This document shows, in pieces, positions 1 through 11,616 of a stretch of DNA of 64,000 nucleotides (positions are counted from its first letter, which is position 1; every line of letters begins with the position of its first letter). A program made the translations under genes and the position numbers. This stretch comes from Umbelopsis isabellina (taxonomy: Eukaryota > Mucoromycota > Umbelopsidomycetes > Umbelopsidales > Umbelopsidaceae). Location: the NCBI GenBank assembly GCA_016758905.1, contig JAEPQZ010000005.1, forward strand, positions 62,001 to 126,000, written 5' to 3'. The notes below the pieces were generated by a model, which was not told the origin of the DNA, did no database searches, and was given only the letters and a program-made list of their open reading frames with translations.

Positions 1-2262
1 CCAAAGCATTTGCAATGACCAGCAACTTTTGCGGCGTCCCATAAATGTGCGTGATTGGTGGTAAACTTTCTCTCTACATCATTCCAACCACCAAATATCT
101 TGATTAATTCAAGGCAGCTCTGTGTTGACGCTTGTGCCTGCTCAGAGCTCCAACTGGACAATAGCTGCAACGCGACTCGCATCAAATGTATCTATTATGC
201 CAAATTAGTCATAGCCGGTGATAAGTGTCATTGGAAGTTATCACTTACAAAGATTTTGGGCTCATTCATCTTTTTCTTCATCGCGTCGAGTAACTTGTTG
301 AAAGTTTGTTCATAACCTATATCGTTTGATAGAGTCACAAAGAGCAAGTATGTGCATAAAATGGGGACACTGATGTCTACAAAGATGCACGAAAAAATTA
401 GTGCTTGTGGAGAGGCTCAAGTCAGAAGAAGAAATTCTAGTACCATTTGCCCCCATTATTATGCTTAAAACGAAGCTAATATCTTCTTCGAGGTGTTGCT
501 GACTAGCATGCAATTGCCTTCTCAAGCGCAATAACCGCTTTAGCTAATAGAAATAGAAATGAATGCTTGGTAATTGCCGAAAAGCAGGCCATAAATTTGA
601 AACTTACACTTGTTACTTTTCGTTTGATAGGTTCACCAGTGGCAAGAATGTATATGTCATTTTGTAAACGAAGGAATATAGCATCATCCAAGTCATTTGC
701 TGTTCGTCCATCCGGCAGTGCCTTATTATATTTACTCATTATTAAGCCACAGGTATGAAGAATTGATGCGCAATGTAGTGTAATTCCCAATGGTGCCTTA
801 TTTGGCTCTCTAGACACTAGCTCTTCAAGTGACCCTATGTACTTCACATAAAGCTCCCAATCTGACTCGTCAGGCGAGCTGAGAATGTCAGTAAGAGTTC
901 GATCGTGAGTACGCAGCATGGTCAATATACACCGGTTGGTGGTATAGCTTACGGACAACGACTTGTTTGCTACTACATCTAATGCAAGTCTGAATAGTTG
1001 CTGTAGCATTGAGAATTAGTAGATGGCCCATTAGGTAACAATCATCCATTTTGCTTATAACATACCAGTAGCTGTCTCTTCTCAAGTCCTATTTGACCGT
1101 CTTGAAGCTGCACCAAGTTGTTCAATGCATGACATTTGATTTCTTCGCGATCATCTGTACTTGCACAGGAAATAAGCAGATCTATATGCTCAGAACGACC
1201 AAGAAGAGAATGACTAGATAGCGACGTAAGCGTATCTAGTACAGCTTTGAGCACTTGAGCGTCAGGAGAATCGGAAGAAAGTAACGACATGCAAATGTCT
1301 CTAGCCTAAAATATTATATGAGTACGCGGCCATCATGTGTATCCATCCATTTAGATCTCTACCTTTTTAGACAGCGAGATGTCACCATGCATGTGCCGCA
1401 AAATGCAAACCAATTGCTTCTTTATATCCGACTGTATTGTTTCTCGATTAATCATTGTAGCTGTTTCTGAACAGATCACGGTCATGAAACGATGGGATTC
1501 TGCGCAAAATCTATCGGCGGCCCATATAGCTGCTTCGATCTCGGATTTTTCTGACGCTTGTTGAAGCCTCTGTACGATTCTGTGAGTTGCATCATTAGCC
1601 TCCGTCTTTCCTGTCTTACACAAAATTCATCAAGGATTGCCTACCCAAAATGCACATCAAGTTTATTCGGTATGATGACAGACATACACCCCAACATCCT
1701 GATATACTTTATGATTAGCGGCAAAGATATGTCAGTCAAGAAACATGGATCAATTACCTCAGAGTAATAGAACGTGCAAGAAAATCATTACTTGTCAACA
1801 CTGGTAAGATTCTTCTGACGGTTTCTTCGGTATTAATGAGTTTCGGTAGATGTGCCTCTGAAGACTGTTGAAATACTTTGTATATATGGAATTTGATGAC
1901 ATTATTGCTGTATTTGTAGTTAGTTACCAGTCAACTTGGCTGAATTTCAGTTACAATGCGGGTTACCTTTGACGAAACCAGTCGGCTAGCTTTAGGATAG
2001 CCGCCGTGACCACTACCGGGTATGGGTAATCCTCAAAGAGCCGCGGAAACAAAGCGAGAACTTTGAGTTGCGTGCCATTTATACCATATGCTGAAGTCTT
2101 TTTCAGTGTGAATCTGGATTCTAAATCCAATAACGCTTTTTGACCCTGGCTATGCTGCGTTCCATCCGTCATCGATCGGCGCGTTATATCATACACGTTC
2201 CTTTGGTATTCTGCACAACCTACTTTGGTACAGTGCAGGTCCGAAAAATCAAGGCCGGTCAC
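1..2262 (-). CDS. INTS7: Integrator complex subunit 7 (INTS7) homologue, 3' part cut by window edge
   Basis: Helical-repeat scaffold subunit of the nuclear Integrator complex, which binds RNA polymerase II, cleaves nascent RNA and attenuates transcription. Nine exons join in frame on the minus strand: 2262-1967, 1907-1758, 1698-1645, 1579-1363, 1305-1066, 1000-608, 543-444, 316-249 and 164 to the edge. The N-terminal block reads FPRLFEDYPYP then LKLADWFR, closely matching metazoan INTS7 (FPRLFQKYPFP, LKLADVFR). Exons 2-4 keep SNDFLARSITLRMLG, EIEAAIWAADRF and CILRHMHGD, all INTS7 landmarks in the right order. The 543-444/316-249 junction uses a 127-bp intron and is the least certain. About 500 residues are visible; the C-terminus lies outside the window. 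It shares an 81-bp head-to-head gap with the PQ-loop gene. Family identity is strong; conserved function is inferred. Confidence 0.9.
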
Positions 2263-2343
2263 AAAACCAGTCCCCAGTTGGTAGAAACGCTGCCGAATTA
2301 AACGGTTGACGGCTCGAAAAAACTTTGGTTTCTCACATTCCCC
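2263..2343. promoter_or_regulatory. Short bidirectional promoter gap
   Basis: Only 81 bp separate the start codons of the INTS7 homologue (minus) and the PQ-loop transporter (plus), so both transcripts must start within or beside this gap and probably share control elements. I see no clear TATA box. Confidence 0.55.
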
Positions 2344-3299
2344 ATGGCTTTTGACAATGTATTCTGGTCGTCCATTGCCGGCTATCTTTCTATAGGCTGC
2401 TGGCTCATAGTATTTACACCTCAGCTTTGGGAGAACTATACGAGGAAGAATGGCGATGGTCTTTCAATGACTTTCCTTGTTATATGGCTACTGGGCGACG
2501 TTTTTAATATGATTGGAGTCGTCATGCAGGACTTGCTGTTTACAATGCTGCTTTTGGCAGTGTGGTATACATTAGCAGATATTGGGCTGATTTGGCAGGT
2601 GCTTTATTACGAATCCCTTCGTGACCGTACAAAGAATAGCAACGACAGTAATGAAACAGATCCGCTACTTCTCGACCGCCGTAACTCGACATCATCAAAA
2701 CGAAAGCATAATCCAATCATTCCTGTATTGACGCTGATAATATCAACGATCTCATTAGTGGGAAGCATTGCTTATTACAGCTACAACCACTTATACCTCG
2801 ATGATAATTCCCACTCTGGAAGACAAGAACGCCAAATGCAACTTGTTCCACAAATCATGGGTTGGACAAGTGCCGTTCTTTATGTAGCAAGTCGAATTCC
2901 TCAGATAGTGAAAAACTACAAGGAGAAAAGCACCGATGGACTCAGTCTTGCTATGTTTTTCTGTGCTGTTATGGGCAATGTCTTCTTCACCTTGGTAAGT
3001 GAAAATTCCATTTGTGGCTTTCTGATTATAGCACCCTTGCATGACGCTAAATCGAAAATTTAGTCAATCTTTTTACGCTCCATTGATCCCACCTATCTCT
3101 TGATCAATCTCTCTTGGATTATCGGCAGCTGTGGAACTTTGGTCTTTGATTTTACGGTAAGCATTTAGGATATATTCGTGACAAGCAAAGTTTTATACTC
3201 GTTCGCTAAGACTATTCTCAGATATTTGTCCAATTCATTGTCTACAGACAATGCACAGACCTTCCGATTAGTACACTAAGCGACGTTGAGGATGATTAA
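2344..3299 (+). CDS. PQ-loop repeat vacuolar amino-acid transporter (Ypq/RTC2/PQLC2 type)
   Basis: Seven-helix PQ-loop protein of 273 residues. Family members in yeast (Ypq1-3) and animals (PQLC2) move cationic amino acids across the vacuole or lysosome membrane. Exons 2344-2994, 3064-3156 and 3222-3299. The first PQ loop is FTPQLWENY (P26, Q27), followed by GDGLS; the second is SRIPQIVKNY followed by STDGLS, the expected paired architecture with three helices each plus a linker helix. A hydrophilic Ser/Arg-rich loop (about residues 93-120) separates the halves, as in Ypq proteins. The C-terminal tail is short and acidic. Substrate cannot be read from sequence. Confidence 0.9.
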
Positions 3300-3687
3300 T
3301 GAACATCTCACAGTAGTTGCATTAGAGCTGATGCCTATTGCTCACATCAGTTATAGGAACCCATTCGATGAATGCTAGGTTTCTGCAACGGAAAGTAATC
3401 TGTCCTCCGGAAAAACTAAGAGTCTCCGTAAATAGTCGACATTTTTTGTGTAATCAACAAGCCTTTGAGCAACACTTTCCAATCTCATTTCAAATGTAAA
3501 GTTAATCGTCATTCCTTGGTGTAAATAAATGCTGTATTTGATACCATATCATTTTCCGTGAAGACCAGATGTCTTTATGACCATATCGCTTCCTGTGAAG
3601 ACTGCTTGTCTTTTTATATACTATTTAACAATTTGATTTAATTTATTTACTAGTGGATTTGCCTCTGTTGCAGAGTCGTAACATATT
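3300..3687. other. Convergent intergenic region
   Basis: Lies between the 3' ends of the PQ-loop and RMD5 genes. It contains an imperfect 37-bp tandem duplication (listed separately) and AT-rich 3' flanks; no gene seen. Confidence 0.6.
3543..3616. repeat. Imperfect 37-bp tandem duplication
   Basis: Two adjacent copies, each beginning ACCATATC and containing GTGAAGAC followed by TGTCTTT, period about 37 bp. The halves GAAGAC and GTCTT within each copy could pair, so each copy could form a weak stem. It sits between two converging genes, so a 3'-end or termination role is possible but unproven. Confidence 0.55.
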
Positions 3688-5238
3688 TTAAAAATACACT
3701 GGTGTAGCTTGAGCAGCGCTTGATTCGGAAGGGCAATATGGACACTTGAATCTTGTGCTATTTCTGTTTAGGATATGGCGTTCAGTATAAAATGCTAAAT
3801 TCTGCACAAGCGTAAATGATGCACTATACCTGCTGCTCTTGCTTAACCTCGTCAAACTTTCTTTACATATTACATGTCCACATGGCATCATCATTGGTGG
3901 ATTCTGGGCTGTAGCTTGTTCCTTGCTTACAGGGCAAGCGAATACGCTGTGAAACCTCAAATCATCAGGCAACGGAATTTCTACTGGGAGCTCATCTTGC
4001 TGACTCCATTCAGTGCGTTTGGTATTCATGATTGTAACCACCTTGATGATTGTTGGTAGTGCCATTGTGCCCACCAAAACACTAGATAACCTTCCTTAGC
4101 GAATAATATTAAAATCGACATTTGACAGCGAAATTACTTACCTTATGTACAACGGAGAATCGGCGCTCATATTCAATAACGCACAGAAATCCCTTTGGAA
4201 TGTATCTTTGATACCCACCCAGTCTTGTGCTGACATGAAGTCTGCGTAAGGTGAATTCGAAAGCTTATTGTGGTATATCAAGGAAGTCATAAGTCTTCTT
4301 ATTTCTGATTCAAAAGAAAGTCAGTATCACATACCCTAACCATATGACACGCATGTCAACGCAGTACATACCAGACATATGGCGATCAGCAAACTCATCA
4401 AAATGTGTACGTCCGTAATACAGCGCTTCCATTTTGTTCGTGCTCAACAGCTTGATGAATCTCAATCGATGTAATTGAAACTCTAAGCTGCTTCCTCGCT
4501 TTTGCAAGCCTTCATGATGCTCTGTGGCCCATCTTAATGCGTTAAAAGTTTGAGAATGTTAACTATTTTGCTCCAATATCTGGTAGTAGTAAATGATGAG
4601 ATACATTACTTGATAGCGGTATCCGTATTTCCAGTTTCCAACTCTTTCATTATATCGTACATTTCCTTGAATTTTTCCTTGAGTTCAGAAGCTGACGTCC
4701 CAATTTCCTCATCATCAGTCATGCCAGCTTCTCGGATAAAACTTTCACTCAATTCGAATTGGCCCTGTCGTATGAAATGTAACGCAACCGCCCGATCGAG
4801 AATGTGCTCTTTACCAGAAAATGCAGTAGGGTCTGATGCAATGGTTGGATCTTGTTTGAATGTCTGTCAAATACCTATGAATAACTAGCCAAAACCATGT
4901 CGGGACGGGTTGTAACGGCACGTTACCTTCTCTATCGCTTTTCCATATTTGCTGACAGAGCTTGAGTACTCTTTCAACTCTTTTTGAAAGTTGTTTTTCT
5001 TGTTCCGTTGCTCAAGCATTACAAGTGACTCTTTCCAGTTGGAGGGATCTATGGATTTGTAAATTAATTCACTTGAATGCAGTGAGCATAAACCATTATA
5101 TTGACATGTACCATTCTCAAAAGATTTCTTCGTTTCCAACAACAGCTCTCTAATGGAATCTATCCTACCAGGTATGACATTGTTGAGCTGTTGTTGCTTT
5201 TCTAATAATGTGTCGTACTGTGAGGCCAAAGCGTCCAT
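3688..5238 (-). CDS. RMD5: GID/CTLH E3 ligase RING-like subunit (RMD5/GID2/RMND5)
   Basis: Catalytic RING-like subunit of the GID/CTLH ubiquitin ligase, which in yeast degrades gluconeogenic enzymes when glucose returns. Six exons: 5238-4927, 4863-4610, 4532-4372, 4304-4142, 4090-3830, 3763-3688; 408 residues. Visible: an N-terminal helical region, a LisH/CTLH-like block with [15 protein letters not shown], the CRA segment [16 protein letters not shown], then [21 protein letters not shown] and a degenerate zinc finger ([11 protein letters not shown], later FKCPYCPSE) ending in VYF. These match RMND5A/B along their length. I chose the ATG at 5238 because the family starts directly with a helical segment; the open frame runs further upstream without homology. 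Divergent from the DUF4097 gene. Confidence 0.92.
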
Positions 5239-5430
5239 GGCGAGTCCAATGATAGTAATAGAAAGCTCCGACGGAACACAGCCAAGTCTGCCTGCCTCAC
5301 GCCAAGGTTGACAAACTTGGCGGGGCGGAGTAGCCAAGAGAAATTTCCCAGCCTTCACAAAGTATTTAAACTTACGTTAGAAGTACCACTTCATTTTTTT
5401 GGTACCTTTAACTTTACTGCTATAAAAAAT

Positions 5431-6792
5431 ATGGACGAAAAGTCACCTATGCTCCCTCAACCAGCAACTTCAGGCTGTAACTGTCGTGACGAATATCGCA
5501 AGGAGAAACGCCGTAACTGGAAGCGCAAAGTTTTGGTCATTTTGTTCAGTCTATTCTTTTGGTTTGGTTTTGCTGCCCCTGCACTGAAGGTACATTTTCA
5601 CATTATTGATGGTTTCTGTTGATCAAAAACAAATACTTAAATTCAATTAAAAGCACTCTGCAAACTTCATCCAATCCCACTTCAATTCAGGCTGTCAAAA
5701 TAGATCGCTTATCCCGTGGAAAGGCAAATCATCTTTTGAAATCAATCCACATGATTTCTCTGGACTCTACGTAGCGCAGAATGGAAGCATCACTGTAAGG
5801 CTTCATAAATTATACTTTAATAACTATTCCACCCTATTAATCAATATTTGTCATTCAGCAAGGACATGTTGAAATCTTTAGAGAATCCAACGATGAGATT
5901 GCTCATGTTGATGTCGATATCTCGATGAGCGACCATCATCTCCAGGATCAGATTGAAATTGTACTAAACGACAATAATGGTCTCTATACTGTGGATATCA
6001 GAACCCCACGCCGTCTGCATGATGAATGTATCAGAGTTGATATCACCATATCTTTGCCCAAATCGCACAACTTCGACAACTTCAAGGTCTCCACTGTGAA
6101 TTCTGCTATCACAGCGGAAGCTGATATTGCAGTTAAGGACACAATTGAACTTCATACTGTCAATGGTGCAATTAGACTAGCCGTAAGCACTTTAAGATTA
6201 TTCTGCCACTTTAATGTATCAATGATACTAATTATTATATCATGATAGACTGTCAAAGCTGAAACTTTGAAGCTGGTCACCGTCAACGGCGCTACTCACG
6301 TTCAGGTAAAATCCCTTAAAGAAGCTGATACCAATGTATGAGCTCATCTGACTCTTTTCTTTAGCTATTTGAAGGCAAGACATCCAATATCACAGGAACT
6401 AATGGAAGCGTACATGCTGCGTTAGATGCACAAGTCGTTGATACCATTGCTTCCAATGGCGCTGTCCAAGTTGACCTCCTTTCACATGAAGTCAAGGCTA
6501 ATATCAAGACTGTCAATGGCGCTATTCACGTCAAAACTGTAAGTTTGCTTATTGAATACTTCTGATGATCTAAACAATTTGACTAACAAAGCTCTAGTCT
6601 GGTGAGTTTGAAGGCGCATTCAAACTTAAGTCTCTATCGGGTAGACTGGAGGTCACTGCTTCTGAATCCAAGAAGCTGCATATTGAAAAAGCGAGCCGCA
6701 GAGAAGTCCAAGGCTACTATGGAGATTCTAACGGAAATTCCCAAGTCAATGCTGAGACCGTTAACGGAAAAGTCGTCTTACAAATTGATTAA
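5431..6792 (+). CDS. Membrane-anchored DUF4097-type beta-helix protein
   Basis: 349 residues in six exons: 5431-5589, 5654-5794, 5859-6182, 6249-6305, 6365-6538, 6598-6792. A basic cytosolic start with a Cys pair and Lys/Arg run precedes one membrane segment (about residues 34-51, VLVILFSLFFWFGFAAP). The rest is rich in short beta-strand repeats with TVNGAI, TVNGAT, TSNGAV and TVNGKV, roughly every 15-25 residues, typical of DUF4097/adhesin-like right-handed beta-helix folds common in bacteria and also found in fungi. The topology suggests a type II protein with the repeat domain in the lumen or outside. No catalytic motif is visible and the function is unknown. The start codon lies close behind a TATAAAA tract, so a longer 5' exon cannot be excluded. 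Confidence 0.8.
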
Positions 6793-7113
6793 ATGTATGC
6801 TATAAAGCTTTTCTTCAAGTCTATTGTCGTAAAGACAATGATATAAAAATGTACAAATTTATTCGCTTATATAAATACCTGCTTGAAGACTCTATTTAAG
6901 ATGAATGCAATAATCTGATAGTCTACATCATTAATTGCTGCATACCTGTTTTTGAACGATAGCTATTACATTTTGATATGCTTTATTGTCAACGCTTGTC
7001 TGCTTGTATAAAAGCTACTCCAATATTGCAAAGTCAAATTTTGAAATTCCGCCCACGTCACAAATACGCGTACGGTTGAGCTGAGTGCAGTTCCTTTTTC
7101 GTCATAAACTACA
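6793..7113. other. Intergenic, same-direction genes
   Basis: AT-rich 3' flank of the DUF4097 gene and upstream region of UBP6. Small open frames here lack any recognisable protein. No clear regulatory motif seen. Confidence 0.5.
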
Positions 7114-9343
7114 ATGGTGAAAGTTTCCGTAAAGTGGAGTGGCAAGAAATTCGACGATCTCGACCTTGGTGAGTTATGCACCATGGCGTAATTAAGATCT
7201 GCATGCGACTAGTATTAACGTATCAGTTGCAGACGTCAATGAATCGCCCGAGCTATTTAAGAATCAGATCTACTCTGTTACTGGAGTTCCGCCAGAGAGA
7301 CAAAAGATCATGATTAAGGGTGGTACTATGAAGGTATACTATATACGTATTGTCTCAGCGAATCTCATTGCACTTTCTTACACTTTTTTCTGGTGCAGGA
7401 CGACACTGACCTGAGCAAGTTGACTGTGAAAGAGGTAAGAATTCATGCCCAGACACATATGTCGCAACTTACCGGCTCAACGATATGATGATAGGGTCAT
7501 ACTTTCATGATGATGGGTACAGCTGGAGAGCTCCCTAAACCACCACCTGAACCAGTTGTGTTTTTGGAGGATATGAGTGACAAGCAGCTTGCACAAGCGG
7601 TAAGTGACCAGATTGAAACACCTAGGACTAGCTATAGTATAGTTCAATAACCCTTTGAAAAAATTTGTAGCTTGATATTCCTGCTGGTTTGGAGAATCTT
7701 GGAAATACTTGTTATATGGTAAATTGACAAGAAAGGATGAAAAGTTTATCGTTATCCAATGTTTTGCTGACGTTACAACAGAATGCAACTTTGCAATCAC
7801 TTCGAGTGATGCCTGAACTTCATACTGCGCTCAACAGGTTGGTTTGACGAATGACTACATATTAATGATATACAAATGCTAACCTGGTTGTGGTGGCTTA
7901 CAAAGGTATCAAGGAGGTATCACTGGCATGGATACGCGCGGTAATCTGACAGCAAGCTTGAGAGATTTATACAAGCAACTTAACAACACTTCCGAAGGAT
8001 TTCCTCCCTTGATTTTTTGGCAGGTGAGATTGACTCGATGAACTTGTGGTTAATGTTGTCATCAATATTAAACTAGGCTCTGATTGTTATAGATGCTCCG
8101 CCAAGCATTTCCACAATTTTCTCAGTCAGGAGCAGGCGGCATGCCTATGCAACAGGACGCTGAAGAGTGTTGGGGTGAATTGATTTCGGTACTTAGAGCA
8201 AAGCTTCCTTCTGATGAGGCCAGCAACCAGTCATTCGTTGATCAATATATGACCGGCCAAATCACCAGCGAGTAAGTGAACTTAGTCCATATATGAAGAT
8301 GTGTAGACGTATCTTCATATTTACACTGCATCAGGCTCAAGTGCCTTGAAGCTCCCGAAGAGCAATCCGTTATCGACACCGAGACTTTCAGCAAACTTGA
8401 CTGTCACATTTCCATTTGTAAGTGAATATATGATATCTAAATATGTGCTGCCATGAACCATTACTGAGCCTGCTATTGTTGCAGCCACCAACTTTATGCA
8501 AAACGGTATATTGGATGTAAGTACTCGAGCGTGAATCACTAGATTTGCTTACCACACGTACTCATGCCTACGTCAGTCTCTGAAGCAAGATATCGAAAAG
8601 CACTCTACAACATTGGATCGTACAGCCCAATACCAAAAGATCTCCAAAGTTAGCCGATTACCAAAATACCTTGTGGTTCATTTCATTCGTTTCTTCTGGA
8701 AGCCCTCTGAAAGAGTCAGAGCCAAGATTTTGCGAAAGGTTAAATTCCCTCTGGATTGGGATGCTACTGAGTTGTGCACAGAAGAACTACAGAACAAATA
8801 CAGCAAGGTGAAAGCGAAACTTCGGGAAGTCGAGGACAGCAAATTGGAACAAGAAAGAGAGACTAAGAAGAGAAAGATGAAGAATGAAATTGAAGGTGAA
8901 GGTGAAGGTGATTCAGCCCATAAGGATGGTCCCGAAGAAACGGCCAGTACTCCTAAGGAAAGTACTAGCTCTGCTATGGACACTGATCCCAAAAAGGACT
9001 CGGTTGATTGGAGCCAATATGTTGACGAAAGTTTGGCAAACGATGCTGGAGCAAACGTTACTGGGCAATACGAGCTTTGTTCTGTGCTCACGCACGTTGG
9101 ACGTTCTGCCGATTCTGGTAAGAGAATATTGATATGATCTGGCCAGAGACTATTTGAAAAGCTAACAATGTTCTCCTACTAGGCCATTACATCAGTTGGG
9201 TCAAGAAAGGTGCTAATGAATGGCTGAAATACGATGACGATAAAGTGTCTATTGTCAAGGATGAAGATATCCAAAGACTAGATGGCGGTGGTGATTGGCC
9301 AATGGCATATATTGTTCTTTATCGTGCAAAACAACTTGATTAA
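7114..9343 (+). CDS. UBP6: Proteasome-associated deubiquitinase UBP6/USP14
   Basis: Cysteine protease that docks on the 19S proteasome through an N-terminal ubiquitin-like domain and trims ubiquitin from substrates. 504 residues (yeast Ubp6 has 499) in twelve exons: 7114-7168, 7233-7333, 7399-7434, 7495-7599, 7671-7718, 7782-7837, 7906-8023, 8093-8271, 8335-8417, 8485-8516, 8577-9117, 9183-9343. The Ubl domain covers residues 1 to about 75. The Cys box LENLGNTCYM puts the nucleophile at C113; QQDAEECW is the QDA box; the His box starts GHYISW with H453, followed by the acidic box KYDDDKVS. The C-terminus GGGDWPMAYIVLY is almost identical to USP14. An acidic, Lys-rich insert (about residues 345-420) is larger than in yeast. 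Introns are unusually many for a fungal gene this size. Confidence 0.96.
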
Positions 9344-9484
9344 ACCGCTCGTTTATGTTGAGCTATGCAAAATGAAATAGAATAAACCAGCTGTTAGCAA
9401 AAATTTCAGGGTACAATAAACTGTCATGCGACGCGTCCTGTAATACTTTCATTCACTTGAATCTCTCAACGCCCTCAGTTGTAA

Positions 9485-11616
9485 ATGCGTTCCAGTTTAG
9501 GGAATTGTCCTTCTTCTATTGATTTGTCGTTTGAGGAAGGTTTCTCCTTCCTTGGAAATGAAGCTAATGAACAAGCAGAGCGTCCCAAACCAGCAGAATC
9601 TCATTGGTTGTTCGATAAGGATGATTCACGGGACGTGTTTCTCCCCAACAGCCCCAGCCGAACTCAAGTGAAACGTCCTCTCGCTCTCAACACACCGTCC
9701 TATGCTCAACAAACATTCACTTCGTCCATTGCCAGCCTAGGCAAACCGGATAGAGACTGCAGCCCACTGGCCCTGGAAAAATCATCGACATACGTATCGC
9801 CTATGCGTAGAAACACTCTTAAGCCAATGATAAATTCACACAACGCACATACATACACTTCTCCATTAACCAAGGTTTGACTCGTTATCATGATACATAT
9901 GGGAAACTTATGAGTGTCTTAACAATGAATTAAATAGAAACGAAAGCGCTCGCTGGCGAGCTCTCCTTTCGAAGCAACATCTCGTACCAACGCTCTGGAA
10001 GAAATAACTGAGAATGCCTTGGAGGCCGAAGAAGCATTCGTACCGCTTTCCGAAAGATTGAGAAGGTATGAGGAAAGTGTAGAAGGAAGCCCAGTAAAGA
10101 GCGCCAGTGAAATAAGAAACTCTCAGTCTCCACGATCCATTCGATCGACACCAAAGGTATGTTTAATGAATGCGGTATGTGATAATTTTAAATTCATTGA
10201 AATGATTGAACTGACAAAACGACGTTATAGCGATTGTCTACCATTTCACCAGCCAAAACGGGCAATAGTCCAAGGCCTTTCATAGATGATACCATTAAAG
10301 CAATCTCGCCTGCCTCACCCCAACATATTCAGCCAACTACAAAGGTATGGGATAAAGACCAAAGAACGGCTAGTGATCATATATACATACAAGCTAATGA
10401 CATATATCAGCAACTACCGAACTTTTCGCCACTTAAAACAAGCGAGACACCACGACATACCATAGGATATATGGATAAGTCGTTGCTTAATGAAGCAGAA
10501 ATCAAGCCCAAGGATCATGTATGTATACTTTATCGTCTGTCTCTGCCTAATCATGCTTGCGAGTGCACATTGTCAGAAATATCAATATGCTCATAATTCA
10601 ATTTGTCTTATACAGAAGCAACCATTCATTACACGATGTGAGAATACAGCGCAGCCCAGTATTCTAAATGACAAAAAAGGTGTCTCACCCTGCACGACAA
10701 GAGAGATAGATGGATTGAAGCCATATGCAAAGGAGCAGAAGGCAAATAATGGACTGAAGCCTTATGTTGAGGAGCAGAATGCAAATGAAAATATACCTGA
10801 TGATAATGATGCTAAGTCGACTACAACATTTAGGAAATTGCGTGTGATAGATGATGTACCACCAGCGCCTGAGCCTCAGCCGAGACGACGCACCATTCCT
10901 GAGCGTCCTCGCTCACAAGTAAGTGGTTCGCTGTTAAAGTCCAATACCAACGAGATTACTAATGAGTCGTTGCTCAACCTTAGCCTCAACCCTTATCACG
11001 AACTGTCCCTGAACCATTTACCTTTGCGACTGACGTAAGACATGAACAGCATCAAAGACAGTTTCAGGAAAAGCTTAAACAATGGAAGGAACGGGAGACG
11101 ATCGGCCATATGCACATGGCATCTGTTCCTGTCCCGAACTTCAGCCGACCATTCCAGGTCAAGAGATCGACGAAACCCTTGACCAAAACGGAAGATTTTG
11201 TATTTCATAGTGAAATACGATCCCTGGAAAGGAAGATGGCAGAAGATGAAAGAAAGCTACAGCAGAATTTAGAGAAAACTATCAAGCGCCGCAAGACCGA
11301 TCACCGGGTAAGTGTTTTTGGTTATTAACAAAACAGCAAGAAATGCCAATCGTATCAGCCACTGAATTATGATGGTCTTTAGGAACGAGATTACGACATA
11401 CATAGCCAAAGATCCACTTTGATCCATTCACCCACTTCATCACACCGCTCTCGCAGGACTTTAACCACGCCGAGATCACCAAAGTTCAGTCTACTCCGTA
11501 GTGAACGAAGAGCGTTACGCAATGATCCCAGTGGGATACGCAATGATGCAAGCGTGATAGAGCACAATGATATCCGTCGTTGGTCAGAATCTGTTAGTGG
11601 TGCATTGGAAGACTGA
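9485..11616 (+). CDS. TPX2-like spindle/microtubule-associated protein (tentative)
   Basis: Largely disordered 541-residue protein, rich in Ser-Pro and Thr-Pro sites, in seven exons: 9485-9874, 9938-10156, 10231-10344, 10411-10518, 10616-10918, 11050-11307, 11383-11616. The region from VPVPNFSRPF to KRSTKPLT, then FHSEIRSLERKMAEDERKL, has the spacing and composition of TPX2 C-terminal motifs (basic patch, K-P-L-T, then a charged helix). Upstream FVPLSERLRRYEE is a second helical motif. TPX2 proteins nucleate spindle microtubules and activate Aurora kinase; that role here is inference. All six introns are phase 0, so exons could be skipped without a frameshift. The 66-bp intron 10345-10410 has no stop and may be retained. 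The 131-bp intron 10919-11049 is less certain. Many S/T-P sites suggest CDK control. Confidence 0.6.
10712..10789 (+). repeat. Two-copy 39-bp in-frame repeat in the TPX2-like gene
   Basis: Encodes GLKPYAKEQKANN followed by GLKPYVEEQNANE, period 13 residues. The copies differ at several bases, so the duplication is not recent. Confidence 0.8.

Noticed and set aside
8678-9091. Long open frame antisense to UBP6 exon 11 (137 codons)
   Set aside because: Ser-rich product is the mirror of the Lys/Glu-rich insert in UBP6; no start context or homology.
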